A stretch of DNA of 64,000 bases. It comes from Rhizomys pruinosus. Its lineage: Eukaryota > Chordata > Mammalia > Rodentia > Spalacidae. Of the stretch, positions 31,916 to 41,582 are shown one piece after another (within the stretch, counting starts at the first letter, position 1; each line of letters begins with the position of its first letter). The stretch covers positions 275,959 through 339,958 of the forward strand of contig VZQC01007107.1 in NCBI GenBank assembly GCA_009823505.1, written 5' to 3'. The notes below the pieces were generated by a model. It was not told the origin of the DNA. It searched no databases and worked only from the letters and a program-made list of their open reading frames with translations. Position numbers and translations under genes: made by a program.

Positions 31916-32115
31916 TTTTCCCCTCCAAATGCCGTGGTTTCATTCTTCTTTGTGACTGAACAAACTTCCATTGTGTATGTACCACATTTTCATTATTCTT
32001 TTATCTGTCGATAGGCATCTACACTGTTTCTGTTTCCTAGCTATTGTGAGTTGTGCAGTAATAAACACGGGCATGTGTGTATTTTTGTGGTTCACACACT
32101 CTGTGATCTGAGCAA
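31916..32115 (-). mobile_element. L1 3' region, antisense
   Basis: 'CTTCCATTGTGTATGTACCA' and 'CTTTTATCTGTCGATAGGCA' are complements of the L1 'cannot-miss' block around the end of ORF2. Fragment only. Confidence 0.8.
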
Positions 32116-32194
32116 CAGTTCCACAACTGCAGTTAACCTGGTCCAGCTTCCACTTCATCCTATTTTGTCTCACAGGCTAAACTGCATTACTCTA

Positions 32195-32354
32195 ATTAAT
32201 TAATTAATTGTCCTTTTGAGAAAGGGTCTCCCTGTAGCTCCAGCTGGTCTGGAACTTGCTATATAGACCAGGCTGGCCTTGAACTCACACAGATATCCAC
32301 CTGCCTCTGCCTCCCGAGTGCTGGGATTAAAGGTGTGCGCCACCACGCCTGGCT
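32195..32354 (-). repeat. B1 SINE, antisense
   Basis: A (TTAA)n start, then the full-length complement ending 'GTGCGCCACCACGCCTGGC'. TTACTCT occurs on both sides. Confidence 0.9.
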
Positions 32355-32371
32355 TACTCTCCTCTTTAAAA

Positions 32372-32965
32372 AAAAAATTATTTAATATACACATATTTAC
32401 TTTTACTAAGTCCTAAAACACCATGTATCCTGTAGACAGTGTCTAGGCGAAACTGAGTACTTGCTGAACTCACATCAATTAAATATGCCTTGATCGAATA
32501 TACATCCGTGTCCCTCTCCCACCCATCCCCCCTTCCCAATTCACCATTTCAGTCCATTTTCTGATGCAGTCTTTCTGTTGTTGTTCTTTTACTATGCATC
32601 CCTCTCCATGAGAAATATTTATATCTGGGTTGTTGGTACTAGCATCCACATATGAGGGACACCATTTTGATCAACTTGATTGAACAAACAACCTGTCACC
32701 CCCCACTGAATGGTGGGACTGTGGGGGTTTGGGCACAACAGTCTGTAGATTGGTTTTGCACGAAGGATGCTTATACTCATGGATTATCACTTATAGCTAA
32801 AAAATGAAAAAAAAAAAACCCTGAAAGATGCAGGACAGTTATGGCAGAATACATGATCTGGGATGGGGTGGGGGTGGGGGGGAAGGGAAAGGGAAATATG
32901 CCTGATCTGAATTGGAAAATGATGTACGAAATGCACAAACCATCAATAAAAATTAAATTAAAAAA
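32372..32965 (+). mobile_element. L1 3' end with 5' inversion
   Basis: 32400-32640 contains antisense L1 text ('CACCATTTCAGTCCATTTTC', as at 63105). From about 32640 the sense strand begins ('TGATCAACTTGATTGAACAA') and continues through a G-rich tract (32861-32892) to 'CATCAATAAAAATTAAATT'. Such head inversion is typical of twin priming. It is non-coding. Confidence 0.7.
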
Positions 32966-32978
32966 AATTATTAATGCC

Positions 32979-33057
32979 AATTTAAGGCCAGCCTGGTCCG
33001 CATAGTGAGTTCCAGGACAACTAGAACTACAGGAAGACCCTGTTTCTAAAAGTCACA
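32979..33057 (+). repeat. B1 SINE, 5'-truncated
   Basis: Only the last half, from 'AAGGCCAGCCTGGTC'. AAAATTATTAATG at 32966-32978 and 33058-33070 is a perfect target duplication. Confidence 0.9.
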
Positions 33058-33079
33058 AAAAATTATTAATGTGTACATG

Positions 33080-33081
<2 letters not shown>

Positions 33082-33116
<35 letters not shown>
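33082..33116. repeat. (TG)n microsatellite
   Basis: About 17 uninterrupted units. It is followed by an antisense B3-like remnant to about 33235. Confidence 0.95.
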
Positions 33117-33117
<1 letters not shown>

Positions 33118-33238
33118 TGGTGGTCAGGGGACCTCTTTTAGGAATTGGCTATCTTCTTCCACCAGGTAGGGGAAGGGATTAAAACTTAGGTCATCAGGCT
33201 TGAGAAGCATGTACTTTTACCCTGAGGTACCTCACTAG
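33117..33238 (-). repeat. B3-type SINE remnant, antisense
   Basis: 'TTAGGTCATCAGGCTTGAGA' and 'GAGGTACCTCACTAGCCC' keep the complement of a B3 head. Confidence 0.5.
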
Positions 33239-33249
33239 CCCACTCTCTC

Positions 33250-33378
33250 TTTTTTTTTTTTTCGGTCTTTTTGAGACAGGGTCTCCCTGTAGCCCCAGTT
33301 GGCCTGTAACTCAATCTGTAGACCGGGCTGAACTTGAACTCACAGATATCCTGCCTCTGCCTCCCGTGCCCAGCCCCA
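33250..33378 (-). repeat. B1 SINE, antisense, 5' end deleted
   Basis: CCACTCTC is repeated on both sides. The end of the element is shortened to 'CTCCCGTGCCCAGCCCC'. Confidence 0.85.
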
Positions 33379-33882
33379 CTCTCCTTTTTTTTATCTGGGA
33401 CATAACTGAGGCTCAGAGAAGGGAAATAATGTACCAGGTTTGGCTGATTGGTAGTGTTGCCTCCTAGATACAGTGTTTATTCCCAGGAAGATGCTCCCAG
33501 GCACGAAGACTTTGAAGCCCAAGCCCCTGCTGGCCTGTCTTTGGACCAGGTAGTCAGACCCACAGCAGCTCAAAGTCCTGGCTTGGGAACTGTCTGGGGT
33601 GGGACAGTAGAATGACCACTGTGGTTTTGGCTTGTCCTTTGTCAAAGCCTGGGTTCAGAGCAGAACCCTCATTCCCTCCAAGTAGACAATGGAAAGCTCT
33701 ACCAGTCAGGTGCCTCCACGGGTGCACCACACTGGACATCTGGGGCGTGAGTCTGTAGCTGAGGCAACACCAGAGATCTACTCTTTGGCCTGGGCTAGCG
33801 CAGAGGGCCTGGCAGCAGTAGGAGTTATGGGATTTCTGAGGTCCCAAGGAGGATGCCCCGGCACATGTCCTCAAAGTAACGT
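33379..33882. other. Unassigned sequence
   Basis: No gene or repeat is named. The plus-strand frame starting at 33689 runs into the minisatellite. Confidence 0.45.
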
Positions 33883-34078
33883 GGGGATGATGGCTTCAGC
33901 CTCTGCACCCATGGGGATGATGGCTTCAGCCTCTGCGCCCATGGGGACGACGGCTTCAGCCTCTGCACCCATGGGGACGACGGCTTCAGCCTCTGCACCC
34001 ATGGGGACGACGGCTTCAGCCTCTGCACCCATGGGGATGACGGCTCCAGCCTCTGCGACGGCTCCAGCCTCTTCACCC
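33883..34078. repeat. Minisatellite, 30-base unit
   Basis: Five full 30-base units (33883-34032) plus a deleted sixth and a partial one. The unit starts GGGGATGATGGC and ends CTGCACCCAT. Units differ mainly at GATGAT/GACGAC and CAC/CGC. Because 30 is a multiple of three, every frame lacking stops stays open on both strands. That explains the open frames at 33689-34129 and 33825-34110. Confidence 0.95.
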
Positions 34079-34755
34079 ACTCCTGCCTCACTTAGCATTC
34101 CCCCGACCATGTTTCAGGGCTCCCCTTGATGGACAGAGCACACTACTGTCTTTGCAGCTCTATCCATTTGCACACATTTAGGTCTGCAAATGGTCAGGGA
34201 GTCTCCTAAAGCCCTTGGCAGCTTAGATGAAAGGAGATGCCAGAGACACAGGGAAGAGCAGGCTCAGGAAGTCTAGCGACCTGCTGGGGGCCTTGGGTGA
34301 GCCACTTGGGCTTTGCTTCTCAAAAATCATCAGTAGTTGGGGGTGTGAGGTCTCCATGGTCAGGCGTGCCCTTGACCTTTTCTCCTCATTGCTGACCTCT
34401 CTAGGTAATTGGGCCCTGCTGCCTAAAGATGCTGTGGCCAGGATCCAGGAAGGGTGCCCTCCCCAGTGCCCATCACCCAGATCCTCAGGCTCATGTGAAA
34501 TTGCCAGGGTCAGGAGCTCCCCTTTTCCTGCCCTGAAGGCTTCTGCAAATGCCATTGCAAGCTGCAGTGGAAGGAGGCTGGTGCACTGAGAAGATTCTGG
34601 AACTTGGTCCTCCTATTCTTTAGTGTCCTCCTCATGAAATTGTTGCTTAGCCAAAGTCACGAAGATACCACCCCACATCACTTTCTGAAAGCTTACTTCA
34701 ACAATTTATGCTTAAGGAGAAAAGAAAAACACTGGAAGTTGTTTAAAGATAGATA
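34079..34755. other. Unassigned sequence
   Basis: Overlapping opposite-strand frames of 120 and 110 codons (34227-34589, 34223-34555) have no recognisable domain or splice context. Confidence 0.45.
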
Positions 34756-34970
34756 TTGAGGATCTGGGGATGTAGCTGAGCTGGAGGAGTGTTTGCCCAG
34801 CATGTGTGAAGCCCTGGGTTTGATCTCCAGCGCTACACAGAGTGTGTGGTACATGCTTGTAATCTGAGCACGAAGGACACGACTGGAGGACAGATGTTCA
34901 AAGCCATTTGTCACTACATAGAGAGTTTGAGGCCAGCCTAAGACACATGAGATCCTGACAAAAAATAGTA
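34756..34970 (+). repeat. B4-type SINE (ID head and B1-like tail)
   Basis: 'GTAGCTGAGCTGGAGGAGTG' and 'TGGGTTTGATCTCCAGCGC' are an ID-like head. 'GTTTGAGGCCAGCCTAAGAC' is the B1-like end. Confidence 0.75.
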
Positions 34971-35655
34971 ATAAAGAGATCAGGATAGGGAAGACTCTTT
35001 CCAGGCTAGTTATCTGAACAGAACTGACTGGAGAGGATGGGCATCGGTGTCCAGGGCCTGTCAGACAAGAAGCCCTGGGGGAAGAACAAGGAGGAAGAAG
35101 ACAGTTGGCCAGAGTCACCATCAGGAGCCCTGGGTACCAGGCGCAGGCGTGGGAGGTGCGCATCACTTCGGCAGAGGAAAATGGCTTGGGACCCATGGTC
35201 TGGTTTATTCAGAGTGGGGTTGATTCCTGCTAGAGTCAGGGGCTCCAGTGGGAATATGAGTTCTCCTTCTGTAGAAGAGGAACTGGGCCTTTTCTGGAAC
35301 TCTAGGAGCTAGAAAGGCTACCATTTTAACTTAGCAGGATGGGTAATGCTTCGTTCTGGAGCTGGAGTTCTGGCGAAATCCATAGCCCCTGATTGTTCTG
35401 ATCTGTCTTTCACATTCAAAGCGGCTCCTAGACATACATCTGGCACCCTGACCTGTCCAGTCTTATTTGACTTCTGTCCTAAGAGGCTGGTTCGAAGCTT
35501 GGAGCAGGAGCGGACTTGTCAACTGCCAGCTTCACTGAAAGGCAGGGCTTTCAACACACTACAGTCACCTGGGAGTCCTTACGACCAGGATGTCCGGTCA
35601 GATCGTCCACGGCATTAAATCAGAATCTCTGGAGGGAGGGACTCTGGGATTGGTG
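34971..35655. other. Unassigned sequence, no gene seen
   Basis: A 167-codon minus frame (34693-35196) crosses the B4 and is not credible. The plus frames (35037-35312, 35346-35618) show no known domain. Confidence 0.45.
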
Positions 35656-35658
35656 CTT

Positions 35659-35689
<31 letters not shown>

Positions 35690-35909
35690 TTATTTATTTA
35701 TTTATTTATTTTTATGTGTATGAGTGTACTGTCTGCATGTAGATTGGTGCACTCATGTCTTGCAATGCCACAGAGGTAAGAAGAGGGTGTCGGAGTCCCC
35801 TGAAACTGGAGTTAAAGATGGTTCTTAGCCACCATGTGAGTGCTGGGAATCAAACCCAGGTCCTCTGCAAGAGCAGTTGGTGCTCTTAACCACTGACCCA
35901 TCTCTCCAG
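35656..35909 (-). repeat. B2 SINE, antisense, with expanded (TTTA)n tail
   Basis: The TTTA tract at 35656-35712 derives from the A-rich tail. The body ends 'GACCCATCTCTCCAG'. Confidence 0.9.
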
Positions 35910-35916
35910 TGCTTTT

Positions 35917-36070
35917 TTTTTTTTTTTGTCTTTTTGAGACAGGGTCTCCCTGTAGCCCCAGCTGTCCTGGAACTCACTCTGTAGATCAGGCTGGCCTTGA
36001 ACTCACAAAGATCCTCCTGCCTCTGCCTCCCGAGTGCTAGGATTAAAGGCGTGCGCCACCACGCCCGGCT
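35917..36070 (-). repeat. B1 SINE inserted at the end of a B2
   Basis: CTCCAGTGCTTTT is repeated at 35904-35916 and 36071-36083. The first bases of the duplication are the B2 head, so the B1 came second. Confidence 0.95.
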
Positions 36071-36083
36071 CTCCAGTGCTTTT

Positions 36084-36837
36084 AAAAGGACCCTGGATGA
36101 TTCTAATTGCAGAGTGATCCACCCCTATTCCCTACCCCAGCTCCAGCTCTGGAGTTGATGTAATTCAGCTGTGTTGAGAAACAGTCATTAGCAGCAGAGA
36201 TAGAAGAATGTTCTGGAAACTTGCAATTCTACAGGTCAGTGTGGTGCACCGTTTCCCTGTTCTGTGTGATAAAGGGTGGGAGGCAATACAGTAGGTGTAG
36301 GGAGTTGTGTTTTCTTTGACAGGACCCAGGAGTACATCGGCACTCCTAGCTCCATTTTCCCAAGGTGGTCAGGCTGCTCTGTGAAGAATTTTCCATCCCT
36401 TGCTTTGGTTTTTGCAAGCATTCTGAGGTCTGAGTGGAACAAGGCACCTGTGGGTTTCCATATCCAATGTTTAAGTTTTAATTGAATTTCCTCTCTCCCT
36501 GTAGGTTATTGGTTCCCCCCCCACCCCCCACCCCCCAGTGCAGGGTTTGGCTGAACTTTCTTTTGAGTTTAGGGGCTGAGTGTGTCTGGTCTATTGTGAG
36601 GACTAGGGCCATAGTTTGGTTCTGAGTGTATCTTATGCTGGCTTGCAGCTGCCCCTCTGGCTTTGACCTCACCTTCTTCTCACCACCGGGGGTCCTTGGT
36701 GGGCTTACCCTTCCATCTTCCCAGATTCCAGAGGATGAAACTGAGAGGCGTTCAGCCCTCTTGGTTCATTGGTCACCAGCTTCCAAGTGCAGTTCCTGCT
36801 GTTTCTTATTCTTTTTGCTCTGGTGTGTATTATCTTA
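36084..36837. other. Unassigned sequence with C-rich tract
   Basis: A C-rich run lies at 36514-36537. No gene is recognised. Confidence 0.45.
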
Positions 36838-36955
36838 TGGGGCTGAGGGTATAGCTCAGTGGTAACATGCTTAACATGTGTGAAGCTCTGGATTCAGTTC
36901 TTAGTGTGTGCATACATACACACACATACACATGCACATGCACACACGCACGCAC
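36838..36955 (+). repeat. ID-like SINE with CA-rich tail
   Basis: 'GGGTATAGCTCAGTGGTAAC' and 'GGATTCAGTTCTTAGTG' are a tRNA-like head, followed by an irregular CA tract. Confidence 0.65.
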
Positions 36956-37325
36956 TCTGCTGCAACAAAATATCTGACAAGAGTAACTTAAAGTAGAAAA
37001 GATTTATTTTGGCTCATAGCTTTATAGAGGTCACCCCTCTGTTGCACAGCCCCTGGTTGCACAGCCCCTGGTACTTGGGCAGACACCATCACAATAGAGT
37101 TTATGGTACAGGAAGATCTCATCCAATAGTAGGAAGGTACAGAGAAAGGAGGGGACCAGGGATAAGATATGTCCAAGGACTTGCCGCCAGTGACCTACAT
37201 CCACCCAGGCCCCACCTACTGAAGTTTTCAGAACTTGCCAAAGTAGCAGCACCAGCTGGAGACCAAGCTTCTACACATAACCCTCTGGGGGACCTGTCAT
37301 GTTTAAACCCTATCGAAGCCCTTTC
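36956..37325 (-). repeat. MaLR-type LTR repeat, antisense
   Basis: 'GCAACAAAATATCTGACAAG' to 'GGGGGACCTGTCATGTTTAA', in the orientation of 13925-14320. Contains a small tandem copy of 'TTGCACAGCCCCTGG' at about 37040-37070. Confidence 0.5.
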
Positions 37326-37574
37326 TCATTTCAATGGGATTGGAGAGGAATCCCAGGTGAACAAACTTAGGCCTTCATCTTTTCACTGTCTTAGGAAGAG
37401 CTTGTAATATCACTTTGTGTGGACACAGGATGAACTACTTTAATATTAGGGTCAGGCTCACCAGCAAGTTCAAACAGATTTCACTCTGAATAAGATGGTC
37501 TTTTGGAATCTTCCAGGGTGGTGGACTGCTGAGAGAGGAGAGGTTCTGTCGAATGCTCATGAGACAAACTCGCT
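37326..37574. other. Unassigned sequence
   Basis: No gene or repeat is recognised. Confidence 0.4.
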
Positions 37575-37715
37575 TTGATTTGAGGCAGTCCTTCATGTAG
37601 CTCAGGCTCTTCTCACACTTGCTGTGAGGCCAAGGATGATCTTGAGCTTCCGATCATCTTGTCTCTGCTGCCCAGCTGCCAGGAGCACAGGTGTGTGCCA
37701 TGCACAGCTTATGTG
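37575..37715 (-). repeat. Old B1-like SINE, antisense
   Basis: 'CATGTAGCTCAGGCTCTTCT' and 'CAGGTGTGTGCCATGCACAG' retain the B1 order with heavy decay. Confidence 0.6.
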
Positions 37716-37839
37716 GTGCCAGGGGTTTTGATGTATAGTGGTATCCTTCAAGCACAACAACCATCACCTTCACCAGAGCAACAGTGAAGTTACTTACAAT
37801 AGACCCAAGCCTGGGCTTGGTGACTGCTGATGCTTTTTC

Positions 37840-38160
37840 TATAGGATGGGGTGGGAAGAGTTATTGAACCCTCACCTGAGATTTTTACTTCTCCATCTTG
37901 TACCTTGAGGCCATTTGTGTATAATTCTGCCCTAATTGCATGGGTCCTTGTGGTATTGGAAATAGACTGTGAAAGGTTAGCTGAAGGGGAGCTCCCTCTG
38001 TGCAGGGGAAATTATCAACCATGCTGTGGTGAGACTTTCTTGTGGTTCAGTTGCTTTGGGGGTCACCCATGCTCCTGTGAGTAACTCTCACTCATGCTCT
38101 GTAAATAAGCCCAATAAACTCAGTGGTTCCTCAAGTTAGATTTTAATACAATCAAACTTT
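37840..38160 (+). repeat. LTR-like old repeat
   Basis: Ends 'CCCAATAAACTCAGTGGTTC', closely matching 'CCCCAATAAATTTATTGGTT' at 54990-55009. A shared polyadenylation-type terminus suggests related solo LTRs. The family is not named. Confidence 0.4.
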
Positions 38161-38196
38161 GCTCTGTTGTTGGAACTCTATAAAAAGGGAGTAGTC

Positions 38197-38459
38197 GGGC
38201 TGGAGAGATGGCCTAGCGGTTAAGAGCGCCGACCGCTCTTACAGAGGACCCGGGTTCGATCCCCAGCACCCACATGGCGGCTGAGAACCGTCTGAAGCTC
38301 CAGTTCCAGGAGAACTCCAGTTCCAGGGGAATCCGAGACCCTCTTCTGACCTCCGCGGCATTGCACGTCACGGGTGCACAGACTTGCATGCAGACAGTAC
38401 ATTTATACACATACAGAAATAAATAAAATTAATAAAATAAAAAAAAATTAAAAAAAAAA
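38197..38459 (+). repeat. Young B2 SINE, perfect target duplication
   Basis: AAAAAGGGAGTAGTC at 38182-38196 and 38460-38474. B box and internal duplication are intact, giving it the look of a recent insertion. Confidence 0.97.
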
Positions 38460-38504
38460 AAAAAGGGAGTAGTCATTTGATTACATGTCCCCAGGAAAAG
38501 TGTT

Positions 38505-38600
38505 CCAGCAACAGCTTCATGCATGTGAGACAAGCACTCTACCAACTGAGCTACATGCATGTGAGACAATCACTCTACCAACTGAGCTACATGAACTACT
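38505..38600 (-). repeat. ID-like fragment, tandemly duplicated
   Basis: 'CACTCTACCAACTGAGCTAC' (antisense ID head) occurs twice, 37 bases apart, each preceded by 'CATGCATGTGAGACAA'. Confidence 0.75.
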
Positions 38601-38607
38601 TGCAACA

Positions 38608-38755
38608 AATTTTTTTTTTGAGACAGGGTATTCCTATAGCCCCAGATGGCCTGGAACTTGCTATGTGGACCAGGCTGGCCTTGAACTCACAGAGATCTGC
38701 CTGCCTCTGCCTCCCAAGTGCTGGGGTTAAAGGTGAGTGCCACCACACCCGGCCT
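38608..38755 (-). repeat. B1 SINE, antisense
   Basis: Full-length complement, ending 'GTGCCACCACACCCGGCC'. Confidence 0.9.
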
Positions 38756-38881
38756 CACATCACATTTTTTGACCCTTCTTGGCCACCATATTCTGTGGTA
38801 TTTCTGTCATCGACTAGGGTGTCTTCCTCTGGCCTTAGTAAGAGTATTCCACAAAGGCTTATGGCATGAAGGGGACTTGAT

Positions 38882-39005
38882 GTTTCTTTGGTTGTCTGAG
38901 ACAGAGTCTCCCTGTATCCCTGGCTGTCCTGAAACTCACTGTGTAAGCTATGGTGGCCTCAAACTCACAGAGATCCAGCTGCCTCTGTCTCCCAAGTGCA
39001 CGCCT
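38882..39005 (-). repeat. Old B1 SINE, antisense, shortened
   Basis: 'GAGACAGAGTCTCCCTGTAT' to 'CTCCCAAGTGCACGCCTGT', lacking the middle of the last block. Confidence 0.75.
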
Positions 39006-40073
39006 GTCAGGAAAGGGACGTGCATGTGACTCACATGGCAGATCTCAGGGAGCGAGAGTCTGAAATTTTCTCTCCTTCATCACACTTTGATGTGGGCATT
39101 TTTATGAGATGTTTGTACATTGAAGGAATTGTCTGGAAGACTGGGCAGCTGGCCCTTTAAGAATGGGCATGTGTCCTAATTGTGCCTCAGGCCACTGTAC
39201 CACCTGGTGGAGGCAGAGCTGTGAGGCTTGGCAAGTCCATGGTGGGGCCCAGGCAGTATGTGATGCGGAACAGACCTCCCTCAGCTTCAGGGTACCCGCC
39301 CTGGGGCAAGGTGCTCATTGGGTGAGCCATCTCTGCTCTCTGGCTTCTTCATTTTCTATGGAAGGCCTCCACTTAGACCTGAGGTTCCCAGGAGCCATAG
39401 TGTCAGTGACTCCCCAACGGAGTGGCTGGTCCTCTCCCTGCTGACCAGAATGCCACCCCTGTCCTTCAGGATCTCCCCTGAGAGGTCTCCTCCAGCTGCA
39501 AGTCAGATTCCTATCTGGGACTGCCATGGCAGGGACTGATGCACACCTTGACTCTGCAGATCTTAGACAGCAACAGCTGCTTATGACATGGTACAGAGAT
39601 GTGGCCGGGTGCTGGGCACCGTGTTGAGCATGCATGTGGCACAGTGTCGCTCCATTCACTGCAGTCTAGTCTGCATTTCATAGGCTCAGAGCGATGTCTA
39701 GCTGTCAGGGAGCTCTTCAGCCCATGTCTGAGATCACCTGTGGACCATTCCTCTACACGTTGGTACTTTCCTGTCTCTCAGGCCTGTCTTTCTGTGCCCA
39801 AGAATTGACACCCTGGAGCATACCATGGAAGACCTCCACTTGGACCTGGGGTTCCCAGGAGCCATAGTGTCAGTGACTCCCCAAGGGAGTAGCTGGTCCC
39901 CAGACACTAACCATCAGGGGCAGGGGGTTGGCAGATGAACGCACAGCTTTCCCACTCTGGTGGGACAACTTTGGGGACTTTTCTCCCCGGGTTCCTGGGG
40001 CTTCCTATAGGGATGAGCTACTCACAATAGTAAATGCTCATTAAGTTGTCTCTTTAAAAATTAAAAAAATTGG
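39006..40073. other. SINE-free sequence with a dispersed 80-base duplication
   Basis: 39357-39438 and 39824-39904 are about 90 percent alike ('GGTTCCCAGGAGCCATAGTG' in both) in direct orientation. No gene is recognised. Opposing frames of 93 and 114 codons cover the first copy. Confidence 0.55.
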
Positions 40074-40323
40074 GCTGGAGAGATGGCCTAGCGGTTAAGA
40101 GCGCCGACTGCTCTTGCAGAGGACCCGTGTTCGATCCCCAGCACCCACATGGCGGCCGAGAGCCGTCTGAGACTCCAATTCCAGGAGAACTCCAGTTCCA
40201 GGGGAGTCCGACACCCTCTTCTGACCTCCACGGCGTTGCACGTCACGGGTGCACAGACTTGCATGCAGACAGTACATTCATACACATACGGAAATAAATA
40301 AAATTTAAAAAAAATTAAAAAAA
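40074..40323 (+). repeat. Young B2 SINE
   Basis: Near-consensus member with the internal duplication. It is flanked by AAAAATTAAAAAAATTG-like text on both sides. Confidence 0.95.
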
Positions 40324-40324
40324 T

Positions 40325-40466
40325 TGCCAGGTGTGGTGGTGCATGCCTCTAGTCCCAGCACTCGGGAGGCAGAGGCAGGCAAATCTCTGTGAGTTCAAGG
40401 CCAGCCTGGTCTACATAGTGAGTTCCAGGACAGCTGGGGCTGTAGGGAGACCCTGTCTCAAACAAA
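40325..40466 (+). repeat. B1 SINE
   Basis: Full-length, joined directly to the preceding B2 tail duplication. Confidence 0.9.
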
Positions 40467-40527
40467 ATTAAGATAGGGTTTCACTTTATTTTAAACAAAA
40501 CATGATAATAAAATTATCCTGTTTCTC

Positions 40528-40530
<3 letters not shown>

Positions 40531-40570
<40 letters not shown>
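40531..40570. repeat. (CA)n microsatellite
   Basis: 20 uninterrupted CA units, the longest dinucleotide run of that type here. Confidence 0.97.
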
Positions 40571-40572
<2 letters not shown>

Positions 40573-40582
40573 GATATGGTTT

Positions 40583-40741
40583 CTTTTTCTTTTTTTTGGT
40601 CTTTTTGAGACAGGATCTCCCTGTAGCCCCAGCTGTCCTGGAACTCGCTCTGAAGACCAGGCTGGCCTTGAACTCACAAAGATATGCCTGCCTCTGCCTC
40701 CTGAGTGCTAGGATTAAAGACGTGCGCCACCATGCCCGGTA
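40583..40741 (-). repeat. B1 SINE inserted beside an older B1
   Basis: ATATGGTTTC occurs at 40573-40582 and 40742-40751. The right flank is itself an old antisense B1. Confidence 0.95.
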
Positions 40742-40744
40742 ATA

Positions 40745-40858
40745 TGGTTTCAATATGTAGCCCAGTCTGGCCTCTCCTACAGAGATCCTCCTACTTTTGC
40801 CTCCTGAATTGTTGAGATAAAAAGCATACAGCGCCATGCTTGGCTAGTTTACTTTTTA
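40745..40858 (-). repeat. Old B1 SINE, antisense
   Basis: 'TATGTAGCCCAGTCTGGCCT' through 'AGCGCCATGCTTGGCTAG', diverged. Confidence 0.7.
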
Positions 40859-40861
40859 AGA

Positions 40862-41005
40862 TAGTCCACACTTGTAATCCCAGCACTCATGAGGCAGAGC
40901 CAGGAGGATCAGAAGTTCAAGGTCAGATTGCTGTATAGCAAGTTGGAGACTCGCCTGGGAAACACGAGATGCGGTTTCTAAATCCCAAAACAATAATAAA
41001 GCAGC
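40862..41005 (+). repeat. Old B1-like SINE
   Basis: 'CTTGTAATCCCAGCACTCAT' and 'TTCAAGGTCAGATTGCTGTA'. Divergent, with an A-rich end. Confidence 0.7.
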
Positions 41006-41375
41006 ACAACCCTCTGCAAGAATGAACCTCCAAACTCACCTTCCGTTGGCTTTATTCTCTCCTTGTTCTATTCCCCTACTGGTATTCCTGGGATCACACA
41101 CCTAAGAAAAGATCCAAACCCAAATTTTTGTTAGTTTACTTTTGTGGAAGCCAGGTTAATACCCTCACTGAAAAACCCCCAGTGTGGTTTGGCCAGGTCA
41201 GGCTTTCCTTACCTCTCACTATACTGCTGGTTGCTGGGCTGAGGGAAGCTGTTTCAGAAGCTCCTGGTGACAGGCCAAAGTCCTAGGTGTTTGCAGACTC
41301 AGCCTGACTGGAATGACCTTCCAATGGTGGTTTGCTGGGAGGAATAAATAACTTAAAATTATTTATTATTTACAT
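41006..41375. other. Unassigned sequence
   Basis: No gene or repeat is recognised. Confidence 0.4.
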
Positions 41376-41582
41376 ATTTTTTTATGTGTATGAGTGTATT
41401 GCCTGCATGTGTGTAAGTGCACCCATGTCATGCAGTGCCCAAGGAGGTCAGAAGAAGGTGTCAGATTCCCCTGGAACTACAGTTACAGATAGTTGTTAGC
41501 CACCATGTATGTGCTGGGAATTGAACCCAGGTCCTCAGCAGGAGCAGCCAGTGCTCTTAACTGCTGAGCCATCTCTCCAGCC
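41376..41582 (-). repeat. B2 SINE, antisense
   Basis: Older full-length copy ending 'GAGCCATCTCTCCAGCC'. Confidence 0.9.

Noticed and set aside
33883..34078. CRISPR array
   Set aside because: Units are contiguous 30-base repeats without unique spacers, in a mammalian genome.
33689..34129. 146-codon frame with Ala-Ser-Ala-Pro-Met-Gly repeats
   Set aside because: The repeat comes from a 30-base minisatellite that is open on both strands.
34693..35196. 167-codon minus frame
   Set aside because: It crosses a B4 SINE and has no recognisable domain.
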